From: Isoetes taiwanensis
Taxonomy: Eukaryota; Streptophyta; Lycopodiopsida; Isoetales; Isoetaceae
Assembly: GCA_021234155.1 (NCBI GenBank)
Contig: JAJEKV010000057.1
Coordinates: forward strand, 246,001-310,000
DNA length: 64,000 nt
Direction of reading: 5' to 3'
The position numbers and the translations under genes are program-made. The notes beneath the pieces were generated by a model. It was not told where the DNA came from. It did no database searches and saw only the letters and a program-made list of their open reading frames with translations. Below are positions 33,901-46,129 of this stretch, one piece after another (the first letter of the stretch is position 1; each line of letters starts with the position of its first letter).

Positions 33901-35900
33901 TGATAGTATTAGTTGCCTTGTGCCTAGGGCAGTAAAATAGGTCAGGAGAACCTTCGTTGCGGATCCTCGAGCCTCGACGGTGGAGCCACTCGACAACATC
34001 AACGAATTGAAAGCAGAGGGCAAACTTATGGAGGAAACTTCAGCAAATCAAAGGCCAAGAGGGCTATGCAACAACCAATGGGCAACATGGCACTTATAAA
34101 ATCGATCACATTAGCTCCTAGTCAAGGATATTCTCTAAGTGCCATATTGCCTCGAGGAACGACCCCACATCGATGACTAATGTCACAGCTACGCCACCAA
34201 CAAGTAGACTTCATCGACTTATGATATCAAGAGCCCTAAAGGATGAGACTGGATATACCTCCTCGGAAGGGAAATTATCATAGGTATCCAGGCCATAGTA
34301 GTATCAGATTTGGACTTCAAGCAAACATGCTTGACTAAGGAGGTACTACAAGCCAGCAAGGGTGGGCCTCTCGGGAATAGGAATATGGCAAAGCAAAGCA
34401 AACTTCTTCCTCATCGGCCCGATACTTGAGGCGGTGCAGATCAACCTCGGCAAGCCGCCATCTCAAGATTACGACAATCTTCTACCTTAGAGATTGGAGG
34501 TCAAGCACCATCAAGAAGAGGCATCATGAGGGACCAAATATTAGCATTATTAATTGATGGGTCAAGAATAGTCCTTGCAGATAGATGCACACAAACTCCT
34601 CTCAAAGAAGAGAAGTTGCACGTTAGAAGTGGTAAAGTACTCAACATTGTCATCGGTCTTATAAATGTTAAAGATGTCGCCGCCAAAATGAAGAATCAAA
34701 TCAACAAGCTCAACACAACAATATCAATTCAAGAGTTAGAAGAATCATCATCGAATCTAATAACCTTCAAGGCGGATGAGTTAAACACTAAAAAGATTCT
34801 ACATAATGGTGAACATGACCTTCAAGCCTTTGGGATGCAACAGAACCTTAGGTCGCCACTACATCAACAAGTCCACTAAGAGGGATAATGTTAATGAAGG
34901 TAGTCAAAGATCATCAAAGATGGGGACGAGCAGAGTCAGAATATGTGCATTAAAAGAAAGCAGGGCACTTGAATGACCATGCAACAACTCCAAGGATACC
35001 AGATTCTTTTCAACAAATTATGGATCATCGCCTTGCTACTCCAGCGACTAACGACTACACCAACTTTAAGCAAGCTAGAGGACCTATCAGATAGTTGAGT
35101 TTCTTAGAATTATGGGTGATAGCATCCATGATGGGATGGGGACGAAATTTCGAGTAGATTTTTTTGTCTTTTCCTTTAGAAAGATGGACCCAAGAATGGA
35201 GCAAAGCTTCAAGTATTGGGAAGAAAATGTATGGAGTACAATAATTGTATACATTGCTGGCAGATATCCAACATATTGGAACCTCTTCGTGAGCTTGATC
35301 ACCTCGCTAAGAAGGATTCAATAGAAGGATAATCGTCGACCATGTATATGACGAGTATTTCCGCAGCATAAGGAATAATCCGACCAAATGAAGGGAAGCA
35401 ATCTAATAAGTCCGGCCAACTTCTTAGATGGCATCCACTCAAAGGTGGGGCTATTTCAAGAGGGCAATAATTAAGAAAGGGTAGATCCTAGAGTATAGAT
35501 TAGATCTAAAACAAGAATAATTATCTAACCATATAGTTTTCTATGTGTGCCCAAAAGTAATGTCATGCCGACTAACTTGTGGCCATAGGATTTATGAAAG
35601 TAGTTCTTTAACTTGTAATTTTGCACCTCCTAGATGACGGACATCTTTAAGAGCAAGACTCTTAAGTCTAAATCTAGGCCAGTAATTAAGCCAAGGCCAA
35701 GTAATTAGCAGCACCAACGGAACAAGAGTCAAGTTCGACATCAACCTAGAGCGAAGCAAAGTAGAGCATCGGCACCAACTTATGTACATTGGCAACTATG
35801 ACCTCATAATAAGCATGCAATATTAAAGCTGGCTAAGGCAATAATTGATTATCATAAGCAAGAGATACTTATCCCAGCACCAAAGAGCAAGTACCTTATA
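30970..35900 (+). other. retrotransposon internal region without recognisable gag
   Basis: About 4.9 kb follow the primer-binding site. Short plus-strand frames exist (33,147-33,467 and 34,526-34,879), but no zinc knuckle, capsid motif or aspartic protease was seen. The stretch contains the tandem GTCAAAGTCAACTCGG repeat at 32.8-33.0 kb. It is either badly decayed gag/protease or foreign filler. Confidence 0.5.
32813..33000 (+). repeat. two-copy GC-rich repeat with CTCTGCGTCGCGAACGC
   Basis: Copies at about 32,813-32,892 and 32,918-32,995 each run GTCAAAGTCAACTCGG, then GCATCGCGCGAAA, then CTCTGCGTCGCGAACGCA and CCTCATTTG. An A-run of 15 separates them. The CpG density is far above the surrounding sequence, which suggests an inserted repeat. 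Confidence 0.8.
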
Positions 35901-35929
35901 ATTTAAGTTAAGGAAGTAATTCCAATCGT

Positions 35930-38159
35930 GCAACGCATGTCGGTAAAGCAATTACTTAAGTACATCATGAGGAATGAGGTCGTACATAAGCTACAAGTTG
36001 TCGACCCCGACTACAAGAGTAAGAAGGAAGATGCTACTTCGAAACAGTTGCCTCGGCCAATTTCTAAGTTAATCAAGAAGTCCCATGATATATTTCCAGG
36101 TGAAATTTGAGAGCTTTTGCTCTATAGAGGCATAGAGTCTGAAATCACTCTTGCACCAGAGGCAGAGCCGATCAGCAAGGCTCTTTATAGAATCAACACT
36201 TCCGAGCTAGCAGAGCTCAAGAAGCAGTTGTAGGAATTGATCAACTTGGGGATCCTTTCGGCCAAGATGGAAGTCTAAAGATGTATATCAACCATGGGCA
36301 GCTCAACAAGCAACGACATAATGGATCAGCCCCAAAAAGCAGGATTCTTCTACAAAATCGACTTAAGCTCGGGCAATCAACAAATAAGGATGAAGGGGGA
36401 AGATCATTATAAGACTCCTTCAGAACTTAGTAGGGGCACTATCACTTCACAGTGATGCCCTTGAGTCTATGGAATGCTCCACCAACTCGTATGCATTTGA
36501 GGACGACGTCTTCGAAGATTCCTTGGATGATTTCTTCATCAATTCTCTTCGACGACATCGTGATCTACAGCAAATCAATGGAAGAGCATGCGGCCGTGGA
36601 GATGTTAAGACGTCGCCACTCATTGGCAAGCTTTTGAAGCAGCAATTTGCAATGCCATCTCCACTTCGGCAGGCGAATTCGGTAAGAAGATAGAAGAAGC
36701 CATCTCCGCCAACATAGAGTTCAAGCATAGTGGGCTAGTCTTTGCAAGAGTGCAAGGACGGATTAAGAAAGAGAAACCTTCAAATATTTTAAAAAAGGAA
36801 GGTAATCTTTAATAGCAAAGAACAACTATGCGTACCCAAAATATAAGGAGTAAGAAAAAATCTTCCATGACACGCATAATAGCCCTAATTCCGGCCATGC
36901 AAAATTTATAAAGGTCTACTTCAATATTAGAAGTAGCTACTTCTGGCCGGACATGAAGAAACAGATAATCAGACATATCCAAGAATGCCAGTGGAGCCAG
37001 CAGGCAAGGGCGGAACAACTTCGAATTCCAGGAGTTTTGGAACCTTGGGCGGTGCCAGACACCAAGTGGGAAGTCTTCAGCATGGTTTTCATAGCGGGCC
37101 TTCCAAGGACAACAAGAAGCTTTGAAGCCTTGATGGTTGTGGTATATAGTTTATCAAAAGCGCACATACTTGCCATGCCACACCATAGACACCGCCTTGG
37201 ACCTAGCCGTGTGGTCTAAATAAGAGTTCTTTTAGGCTGCATGGAAGGCACAGGTCGATCATCACCAAAAGAGATCCGAAGTTCTTTAGCGACGTTTAGC
37301 AAGACTTCTTCAACACGAGCTGCACCAACTTGTTGATGAGTTTTGCTTATCATTTGCAGTCAAATCGGCAAAGGGACCGCACCAACACAAATTTGGAGAG
37401 CACGTTGAGAAACTATGATTGGAACAAGTAATCCAAATGGGCCGAGTACATCCACCTGGTCAATTACGTACAATAATATGAAGCAAGAGTCATCGAAGAT
37501 GTCTCCCCATGATCGGTTCAGATTATCAATGCTTGACCCTAGTTATGTGGCATAATTTAGTGCCCAAGGTGGAAGTTTCTCAACAACGACAGCATATATG
37601 CGGTAGCTTTTGGTAGAAGTGTGGGAGTATCTTCAACAAACATGGGCATATCCAAGAGTCAAGCGGATAGAGGTAAAACTCCTTGGGAGTTGTTTTGTTG
37701 TGGCAGATAAAGTTGGCTCAAGTAAAGGTTAAGCAAGGGAAGCTTCACATCGGCAATTGTAAGAAGCTCGCCCCTAGGTGGGCCGGTCCGTTCACGATCT
37801 TGGAGAAGAGTGGGCTCTCAAGCCTACAAGTTGGATCTCTTGGCCACCTTAAGGTCTTCCATGTGAGTTTATTGAAAAGGCACGATCCTAACCCTGAGGA
37901 GGTTTTGGATACTCCAACTTTGTTGGAAATGACGGAGGATCAAGTTGAAATAGTGCCTGAGTTCCTTCTTGATAAGTCATTCAAGAGGACTAGGTGGTCT
38001 CAATTCCTCCAGCATTTGGTCAAGTGGAAGCACTTGCCCGTGGAAAACGCGACATGGGTATTGAAGCAGGATTTGGAGAAGCAATACCCAGAGTTTATGA
38101 ACGAGTTTGATGGGCGAGTCGTCTCCGAACTAATCGACGTCGACTTGCCAGGAGGTTAG
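35930..38159 (+). pseudogene. gypsy pol: RT, integrase and chromodomain, decayed
   Basis: The polyprotein makes cDNA and inserts it. The protease-RT linker and RT start appear as LPRPISKLIKKSHDIFPGE and SKALYRINTSELAELKKQL with TAG codons between. The RT active-site box survives as FDDIVIYSKSMEEHA (about 36,560). Integrase shows a damaged zinc-finger end (IQECQ, where the next Cys has become Ser), then KWEVFSMVFIAGLPRTTRS, where the first catalytic Asp (usually MDFI) is Val. RDPKFFSDV and TNTNLESTLR follow near 37,270-37,400. The last frame, 37,683-38,159, is open: APRWAGPFTILEKSG, FHVSLLKRH, then a chromodomain (FLQHLVKWKHLPVENATWV). The chromodomain marks a chromovirus and usually targets insertion to heterochromatin. 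Confidence 0.88.
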
Positions 38160-38172
38160 CTTAGTATGTTTC

Positions 38173-39020
38173 TTAGTTAGCCTTAAGTTCTGGCTCATGT
38201 ATTCTAGTTAGTAGAGTGCATGTGCCAGAATCTTGGAACGTGTGAGCGATGATGGGATACGCCTTTAAGGCATTCTCTAGGCCACCACGCACCAAGAGGT
38301 GCGCATGACCATTAGGGTCATTTGAGTGAGGAATGAGGCATGGTGGGCGATGATGAGACATCGATCGGATGCTCTCTATGCCGCGATGCGGGGGACGCAC
38401 ACCTGGCCGTAGGAGGGTCATGGTGAAGGTGAAAGTGATCATGCGCGATGATGGGATCGTGAGACGTTCCCTAGCTTAAAACCCTTGGGGCATGATGCAC
38501 TGGGGTGTACTCGATCTGGGGGGATCGTGTACAAGGTAGCACTTGATCATGGGCGATGATAGGATCATCTTAAATGGTCCTTAAGCTCAAATCCTTATGG
38601 GGCCATGATCGAGTGCAAGGTAGTAGGGTAACCTTGAGCTAGTAGTTCGGCTCAAGGAGGTAGGTAAGGGGGGTGGTCCCCTAAAACCACAAATTTATTA
38701 ATTAAACTAATGTAATGTGCTCCTTGTCAAAAGTGCAAATTAGAGGTGGGCATCGGGGAGGGGCGACACGAGAGGATAGGGGAGCCATAATTTAGATTAT
38801 GAACCCTAATAACTCTTATAGTAATATTTCCTAATTATTATAAGAAGTAACTTGTTAAGGTTGTATAATTTTGTATAAGTACAAATATAGCCTAAATTTT
38901 GACAATTAACTTTTAATAGGAAGTTGACCGTTTAAATTGAATTAAAGAGTATGTTATGTTGTTTTGCAGGCATAAGGTAGGTTAGTCACCTTAGCGCAAT
39001 GCTGAGGACAGCATTGTCCT
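38173..39020 (+). other. retrotransposon 3' untranslated region
   Basis: Non-coding sequence lies between the pol stop at 38,159 and the polypurine tract. It has imperfect internal duplications of a block built on GATGATGGGAT and GCATG, at about 38,245-38,300, 38,340-38,390 and 38,440-38,600. Confidence 0.6.
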
Positions 39021-39032
39021 AAGGGGGGAGAA
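39021..39032 (+). promoter_or_regulatory. polypurine tract
   Basis: AAGGGGGGAGAA directly precedes the 3' LTR. It is the RNase-H-resistant primer for plus-strand DNA synthesis in LTR retrotransposons. Confidence 0.9.
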
Positions 39033-40674
39033 TGTGACGTTCCAGGGGAATATACGCTATGAATACGTATATTCCTGGACCCGTCACTATACAAGTCTAT
39101 CTTCATAGCCTTGTATACCATAGATTGTGGCACTAGGGGGCATGACTAAGTTATTCATATAACTTAGCCAACCTTAGGTTAAGACCATTTTCCACGTGGC
39201 CTTAACCTATTGGGCAACCGCCACACGAGACTCACCCGATTGGTGCCACGTGGCATCCTAGGTGGACCTAACTTATATAGGCTGGAACCCTAACCCTAGG
39301 CCTCTTTCCAGCCCTAGCACCCAGAGACTCACCTACTCGTTCGAAACCCCGTTTCGAACATCGTTTGCTGTGGCATAGACTGGTGCAGCAGCCCCAGCAG
39401 GGTAGACTCGTTCTTGGAGCAAGAGCAGCATCACGTGAGTCGAAGACCATGGAGGCACACGGATCTGGAGGGAGAGCATCAGGAGCAGGTATGTAGGGTA
39501 GTAGTTGTGATAGCTCATCTGGAATTAGCATTCCAGATGTGCTAGTATCTTGTATCTAGAGTAGAGCCATCCTAGAACCCGTATTCAACATATTGAACCC
39601 TAATCAATGAACCCTAACCCTTAGTTAGGTTGTATGATTAGGTTAAGATGTTCTTCTTATGATTATTCTCATGATATGATGATTATGTGATGATGGTTGA
39701 TCATGTTTGCTCCTCTTGTATTGGGAAGGGGGGTAGAGACCTAGGGCCATATGTAGTATGCTCCTAGAGTAGATCCCTTAGTTCCTATTAGTTGCGGCCT
39801 GTGCATAGGAGCCCACCAGGCTATCGAGGCTATGATATGACTCAGCACCACATAACGGGGCTAGAGGGAATGTGGAGGGAGGATCCCTGCCGAGTGGGGG
39901 CCGAGGGGATCCCATAGTGGGCTAGGCTTATGGTCGGGTCGCCGTGTGGGCCGAGCATGGGTCCGACACCTCCTGGGGCAATGGTGTCGCCCTGCCTCTC
40001 GAGGGCTGCAAGTGTTGGCTTGGCTCTCGTTTTGGGGGGTTAAGTCGGGTACGAATCGTGTGTCGCCACGATTCTCTAGCCGCCCACGGAACCTCTAGAC
40101 CCTGGGAAGGGGAGATGCAACCCTTCCTGCCTCATCGGACCAGGGAGATGCAACCTGGAGTAGTTCTGATGGGTGATGCCATGGGACTGCGTCTCCGGAA
40201 GGCTAGAGTCATGCCAGAGCCGATTTAGCCCATCGCAAAGTATGCAGGGGAGGGGCGGATGGAGTGGTCAACCCTAGCCATTGTTCTATGCCAGCCCTCG
40301 CCATTGCCATGACTCGGTCTGCTCTATCTTGAGGCCTAGCTAGTCAGTCATCCTCCTTATGAGTCTGAACCAGGGTAGGAGCTCTCATGTTTTATGGTTC
40401 ATGATTATCATCTTTGCATTGGTATATGTGTGATGCACTACCCTTCGAGGTAGTATTTGTATATGTTTGATGCTAGTTCTGACGTGTTATCGCTTCCGCT
40501 GTTATAGGAGCCCATAGGGGAAGGGCGCGCAAGACACCTTCGTGTTCCCTCCCCGCACTAGGGATCACCTCAGAGTGCGGGGTAGACGAAGGGCCCGTGC
40601 GGTTGTTGAGCCGGACGGGGGATTTCCTGCCGAGTGTACGGCCGAGCGCCGTATGTTTAGCAGGGAGCGTCACA
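39033..40674 (+). repeat. 3' LTR
   Basis: The 1,642-bp repeat starts TGTGACG, ends CGTCACA and is followed by the CATCA target copy. Long stretches (39,033-39,880) are almost identical to the 5' LTR. Confidence 0.93.
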
Positions 40675-40679
40675 CATCA

Positions 40680-41972
40680 TAATGCCTAGAAAGTGTAATC
40701 AAGTAAAAGGAATTTAGATTCAGGCCCTAAAATGAATATCATTTATGTACCAATGTTTCATGAATATCCAGGAGGATTAGCGAATCTGACCTTAGTCAGG
40801 TTCTCCAAGCCCATCAATAATTATTGGCTGTGTTGTTTTATTGCCTGCAATCAGAATATTAGCAGCATTCAAGCAGTAGCCAAGGCGCAACTCTTATTAT
40901 AGATATTAGCCCTTTAACAACTTACATCTCATAATATTTCACCATCTAGTGTTTATAACAAATATTAATTACCAACATCAATCAAGGCCACATTAGTAGC
41001 CAAGATTAACCCAACTATGAGTTCCAAGGACCATGCAAAACAATCTCATGCACGTCCCAAGGACCATGGAAATTATTGTAAACTAACTGGCTAATTTAGC
41101 GTTAATACCTATTCCCAACTAAATGTAACTGAGTCACTCTAAACCTCGCTATGGACTTCAGTTGTGCACATGTTTCTCGTATTGAAGGAAACATTTCATT
41201 TTCTTTTGTAAAATGAGATTCTTATCAGTCCAGTAAAATGCAACCAAGTCACTCAAACCTATGTTCTCGACCATTTCAACTACAAACAGGTTTGCAAGAT
41301 GTATTGAAGTAGCATTGTAGATGAAATAGGTAAGGGTTATAGAATTTTGGGCTCCATAACAGTATTGGGACTAAGAACATTTGATTCCTTAAAGTAACGT
41401 CCTATGCGATGTTGCCATAGTGGGATATTTATATGTTGAAATAAGTAAATATTCGAAAAAAAAAGGAGTAACAATAGGTCTCTACATATGCGACGTTGCA
41501 AGGCATATTCTGTGTGGCAAGAGTATAACCTACCATAAGGTGATGCTTGATAGATTGAATGAGTTAAAGTTGAAGGGTAAGCTTGTGATGTAAAATGTAT
41601 GTGGTTGTCCCAGTTGAGTGTGGATTGCAACAAAACGATATTAGCTAATGTTGTGAAGAAAGAATGAATCTTAAATTTGAGCTCAATAAATCATGAAATG
41701 GGATGGTGGCATGATATATAAATTTAGGGTTTGAAATTGACATGGGAGGAGTACTTTGGGCGTACAACACATAGGACATTGCCTTTATTTTAGATGGAGT
41801 GGCGTAAAACCGTGTATTGAACTACATATAGTTTAAAGAAACCATAAGTTTGTGAGGACAACGCATTATCATTGCAATAGGTATCTGGATATTAGGTTGA
41901 ATACAGTATGATGCATGCTTCCATTAGTCTTAAACTTACTTCTCATTTAATGATGTACAATATCAAATTCAC
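40680..41972. other. non-coding stretch right of the LTR element
   Basis: AT-rich sequence without a recognised gene. It continues the Helitron or CACTA body interrupted by the LTR element. Confidence 0.45.
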
Positions 41973-42706
41973 CACAAAAATGCCTAATATAGGCTTCAAT
42001 ATATATTGAGCAATGTAGCCCACCAACAGTGGCAAAGGCTTGAAATTTCACTTTCACAGACATGTAAGAAGCAAACAAATAGAAGAGATTAATATCTGTA
42101 GCATACCTACTTTCTAAAAATGAGAGAAAAATCTGCCAAGGAAAGTTGCAGCCCCATTGAAAGCATAATTCCACCAAGTGCAAGAGCGTAATAGTCTTGC
42201 TTGAACCTGAGACAAAATAAAAGGTAAGGATACCATATTTGTAACCCCGTGTACAAAAGAACAATACCTTACCATGTGAATGTAGCAAGATTGATCAAGG
42301 CAGAGGCAGCAGTTGCAATGACAACATAAGGCAGCAGCTGTGAGAGTGACCTAGTAATATCTGCCCTTTGGGGCTGGGGGCCCTGGCCATCTGGCTTCAA
42401 TCTGATTCCAAAAGATGCAAGGATAATATTATCGTGTCTGCCATAGCTTCCCACTCTGCCTTGATTTTGTACCACATACAATACTTTAAACCCCGAATCT
42501 AGATTTATGACAGGGCAGTTCTTAGTGGCAAATAATGCTCCATTTTGCTGCATGCTAATACGAAATGATCTTGGCCAAATTGCTGTGGGAGAGTGAAAGA
42601 TATTAACGTGAGTAGATGGATAGCAAAGGCAAAGAGTATAGGAAAAAGACTTACAATTTTTTCCTCGACTCCAGTAATGTATGCCATGTGGTACACCCAT
42701 ATACAT
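41973..42706 (-). pseudogene. BASS-family bile acid:Na+ symporter, three exons
   Basis: BASS proteins are plastid-envelope or membrane sodium-coupled carriers for organic acids. Exon one (to 42,273) ends with ITRSLSQLLPYVVIATAAS and LINLATFTW, a first membrane segment, and a GTAAGG donor. Exon two (42,206-42,111) continues in phase: FKQDYYALALGGIMLSMGLQ then LSLADFSLIFRK, the family signature, with a GTAGGT donor. The third (about 42,038-41,973) reads PLPLLVGYIAQYILKP then ILGIFVV and ends at a GTGAAT donor. The phase between exons two and three does not fit cleanly, and no further transmembrane exons follow, so this is a 5' gene fragment. Introns are kept, so it was captured as DNA. It lies within a Helitron or the CACTA insertion on the same strand as the Helitron. 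Confidence 0.75.
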
Positions 42707-43766
42707 TTCCTAAACAGCTAACTTATCAATTCTATCCAGAAACAAAGCCTTTTACGCGCATCTGCCATCGTGCATTCGTTTGAGAGTTCTGGAGTGGGTC
42801 AAGGAAAGTCCACAATTGACATCAGGGATAGGTTCAATACGCTGTACGTTTTATATGGAATACGTATGAATTGAATGATACGGCACAAATTTGCCGTATA
42901 AAACGCAAAAAATACGGCAAAAAACAATTCCGGCGTCAGAAAATTTTCGCGTATGCGAAAACAACGTGAAAGCGCAGACGCTGAAAATTTTTCGCGCGTC
43001 ACGCCAAAATGATGAAAACCGTCTGTGACGCGACCAAAAAAAACGGCGAGACAGCGAAACCTTCAGATCGCGTGACGCGAAGTATTTTCGCACGCGATCT
43101 GTAAGAATTCGGCGTCTGCCAAATTCAAAAAAAAAAAAAAAATTACGGATTTAAATTTTTTTTTTTTATATTTAGAAATGTATGTGTAAATAACCTCTTG
43201 TGTTTGCACTGAAAATCATTGATACCTACTTAGACACCCTAACAATGGTTGGAGAATATCTTCCAGATTACTCTGTTGGTAGCTTAAGATATGTTTGGCA
43301 CTTAAGGGCGTATATTAACATTATCTCCACCTGGAAAAGAGAACAATAATAGGCCTTGATAAATATCTTTGTTTAAAGGTCTTTTTACTTTCGATGGTCA
43401 ACAATAAAGGATATACTTTAGCTAAAGATATACATTACGAGAATTTCTTCTAGCTAAAAAATAGCATTGGAATTTCGGACTCCACATCCAAGATCTAGGT
43501 CTGGACCCCGGTACCGATCTGGCGGATGATGAGCGGGGCTTCTACACGAGCCTGTTTGGTCCACGGCTCCTATATACATGAATGCGGCATGGTGTAAGAC
43601 GAGTCACTGGTTGACAGCAAAGTTGCATGCAGGAATAAATACTCAAGGTATGATCTTCTGACATAAATAATACCACAGATGTGAGCATAAGAGCAAGAAT
43701 AGGTTACAGCTATAGTTTGATAATTAATGGTGTGAACCAAAGACAGACTGGCAATGGATTTCGTAA

Positions 43767-44763
43767 TTGGGTTCACATGCCGGAGGGCTGGCAGATAACC
43801 TTTTAGCCAGACCTACAATGGGCGGGAATAAATACCCCAAGGAGGTAAACCACAAAGACATATTGTATGCTGATGAATACGATTCCGATGGTTATCCCTT
43901 AAGCTCTCATAGTGAGGAAACTTTGGAAGAAGAATGGCTGGACGCTGAGTTCAAAGCCTGCCTTGATACCAGTCTAGAAGAGATGGATATTGGAGGGAAA
44001 GCTAGTGGGAAATGCCCCTGGCAGAATCATCAAGGCTCTAATGAGCACAAGCAGAGATATGTGAGCAAGCAAACTGGAGAAGGAAGCAGACAAGCTGGCT
44101 CCAACTTCTCTTATCATAGGAGCAACATCACAAATACACAAGATTATGATTCTGAAAATGAGCTGGAAGACATACAGGTTTGGTTGAATTCTGGAATTAG
44201 AAAGACTTTTACATTAATGTGCTTATTCCTACTGTAGGATGCATGATAATGACTGATATTACTACAGTTTCATAAGAATATGATCACAGGATTAGATCCT
44301 TCTTCCATTCATAATGACATATTGGTCTAAATTTGATCTGTTATACATTTCTGCTGAAGCATCATACTATGATTTAAAAAGAGTTATACAGGTTTAGATG
44401 GTCTGTAAGTATTTCTTAAAGAAAGTTAACTCTGATAAATGTCTTCTACTCTGTTTTTTTGGCCAGTAATGACTTGAGGGTGAAAAAGGCTACAATAGGT
44501 GATCAGCGAAAAGCTGAGAAACCTAATGTACCTTTTGGCCCCTCACTCATTACCATTCTTATGCTAATGTTGTGTTGGTTGGCTGCAGGTACCGGTTTCT
44601 CCTCCTATTGTAATCTTTTTTGCTTTCTTGTTCATGATCTGGCTGTTAAGAACGATTAGCTTTGGAGCATTCATAAATATTTGGCTCGGATGGAGTCAGC
44701 AACTACATGAGGATCTGACAAGGAAAAGGGGAGATCTACTACTTCTTAATTTCAGTTTGATAT
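43767..44763 (+). pseudogene. unidentified multi-exon gene inside the hAT element
   Basis: An acidic frame (43,767 to about 44,180) reads HKDILYADEYDSDGYPL and TQDYDSENELEDIQ, then meets a CAG|GTTTGG donor-like site. A second segment after TTTTTTGGCCAG (about 44,467) reads NDLRVKKATIGDQRKAEKPN. After a TTGGCTGCAG acceptor at about 44,590 a third reads VPVSPPIVIFFAFLFMIWLL then SFGAFINIWLGWSQQLHEDL and ends at a stop near 44,763. The last exon contains one likely membrane helix. Phases between exons do not all fit. I do not recognise the family. It may be a captured host gene coding for an acidic membrane-anchored protein. Confidence 0.4.
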
Positions 44764-45721
44764 AAGGACCTATTCTTATGTTTCTAGATAAGAACATATG
44801 ATCACTGATTGCAATTTTAAAGTACATGCATATCAGGACATCATCTTAATTAAGTTTGTCTTGAAGGTAGGATGGTTTCATAACATCCAGACTTGCTGTT
44901 ATTTAGGACAATACTGCAATAGATATGCCCTTTTGATACTTCACTTAGAGATACTGCTTGATCACTGATCATACATTGCTAAATGTATTTCATTAATTTT
45001 ATCATTCGGTTGTGGCTGTCTTAATATAGTCGTGTTGGCATGATGTTTACTTGACCAATATTTAATTACACATAAACATCTGAAATACCAATAGGAGATG
45101 GCAATATAATCATGGGAATGTTGATAAAACAGTCAAATATGCAGGCTCCATGTATTGGGCATATAGGCTGTATACATTTATGATGGATAAGACATAAATA
45201 CCAGGTTATTAAATGCTGCATATTAGGGGTAAATGAACACTACTAGTGTCATATCTGAATATACTGTGACTAATCTATAATACAGGCTTTATGGCAGTAT
45301 AAAAAATGTGGTACTAAGAACATTATATTGACATAGGGCTGTAATTTTGGTCTTAATTATCTTCACACCAATACATGATCTATTTGTATAATTATACACC
45401 TGAGAGATACACATTGATGGACATATATTATGTAGTTGGATTAACTAACATAATAATGAAACCTGAGATAGACAAATGTGTCTTTTTACTCGAATAATAA
45501 CTGATAATGATTCTTCTGAGTATGTTATATACTTAAGACATAGCTGAGTGGCAGATTTAAAGACCAATGGTTTAGTGTTTCGTATTAAATACATGCGGTT
45601 CTGGAATGATTGATGCCATCAAGGATCTTGATCCTAGTATGGACTGATAAGACTACAATAGGGATTGACCTTTGTAGATGTCATGGCTAGTTGGTTTTTG
45701 CCGAGGCTAGTGTGGACTGGG

Positions 45722-45805
45722 TTTTTTTTTTTTTTTTTTTTTTTTGGCACGCCGGAAAAAAAAGCGAAAGCGCACGAAAATGTTTTCGCAGCGCTAAAGA
45801 TCAGG

Positions 45806-45835
<30 letters not shown>
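45722..45835. repeat. T24 / A30 flanked CG-rich segment
   Basis: A run of 24 T (45,722-45,745), about 60 bp rich in CGAAAGCG-type motifs, then a run of 30 A (45,806-45,835). The inner motifs resemble the hAT subterminal zones. It could be a remnant of a related terminus or a foldback. Confidence 0.6.
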
Positions 45836-45841
<6 letters not shown>

Positions 45842-46129
45842 GACCTGTACAAATAGACCTTCTACCTTTTCAAGACCTTTTGCAAAGACCTTGTCAAGGT
45901 ACAATTTGCAGCCCTAAGTTGAAAATCAGGTGTATTTCAACTTAGGCCATAACATGGTTACATTTCTTAATAAAGTAAGACAATAAGTGGAAAGAATACC
46001 ATAAAAACTTTTTTCCAAAAAGGACATAGATACGAGATAAGATAACTGATCTACAAAATCAGAGTAATAATATTAAATATCATTTACGCAAAAAGTCAAA
46101 CAATACAATGATCTTTATCAAATATTAAA

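Larger units (their letters stand above)
29314..40674 (+). mobile_element. Ty3/gypsy chromovirus LTR retrotransposon, 11.36 kb
   Basis: This is an intact-looking insertion: two LTRs of about 1.64 kb starting TGTGACG and ending CGTCACA (left copy CGCCACA), a 5-bp target duplication CATCA (29,309-29,313 and 40,675-40,679), a primer-binding site and a polypurine tract. The order RT, RNase H region, integrase, chromodomain fits Ty3/gypsy. Its pol is full of stops and frameshifts, and gag and protease could not be recognised in the first 5 kb. It lies inside the Helitron with a 3' end at 28,559, hence also inside the CACTA insertion. Confidence 0.92.

Noticed and set aside
45240-45255. CACTACTAGTG considered as a CACTA end
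   Set aside because: Short palindrome without subterminal repeats, a mate or a target duplication.
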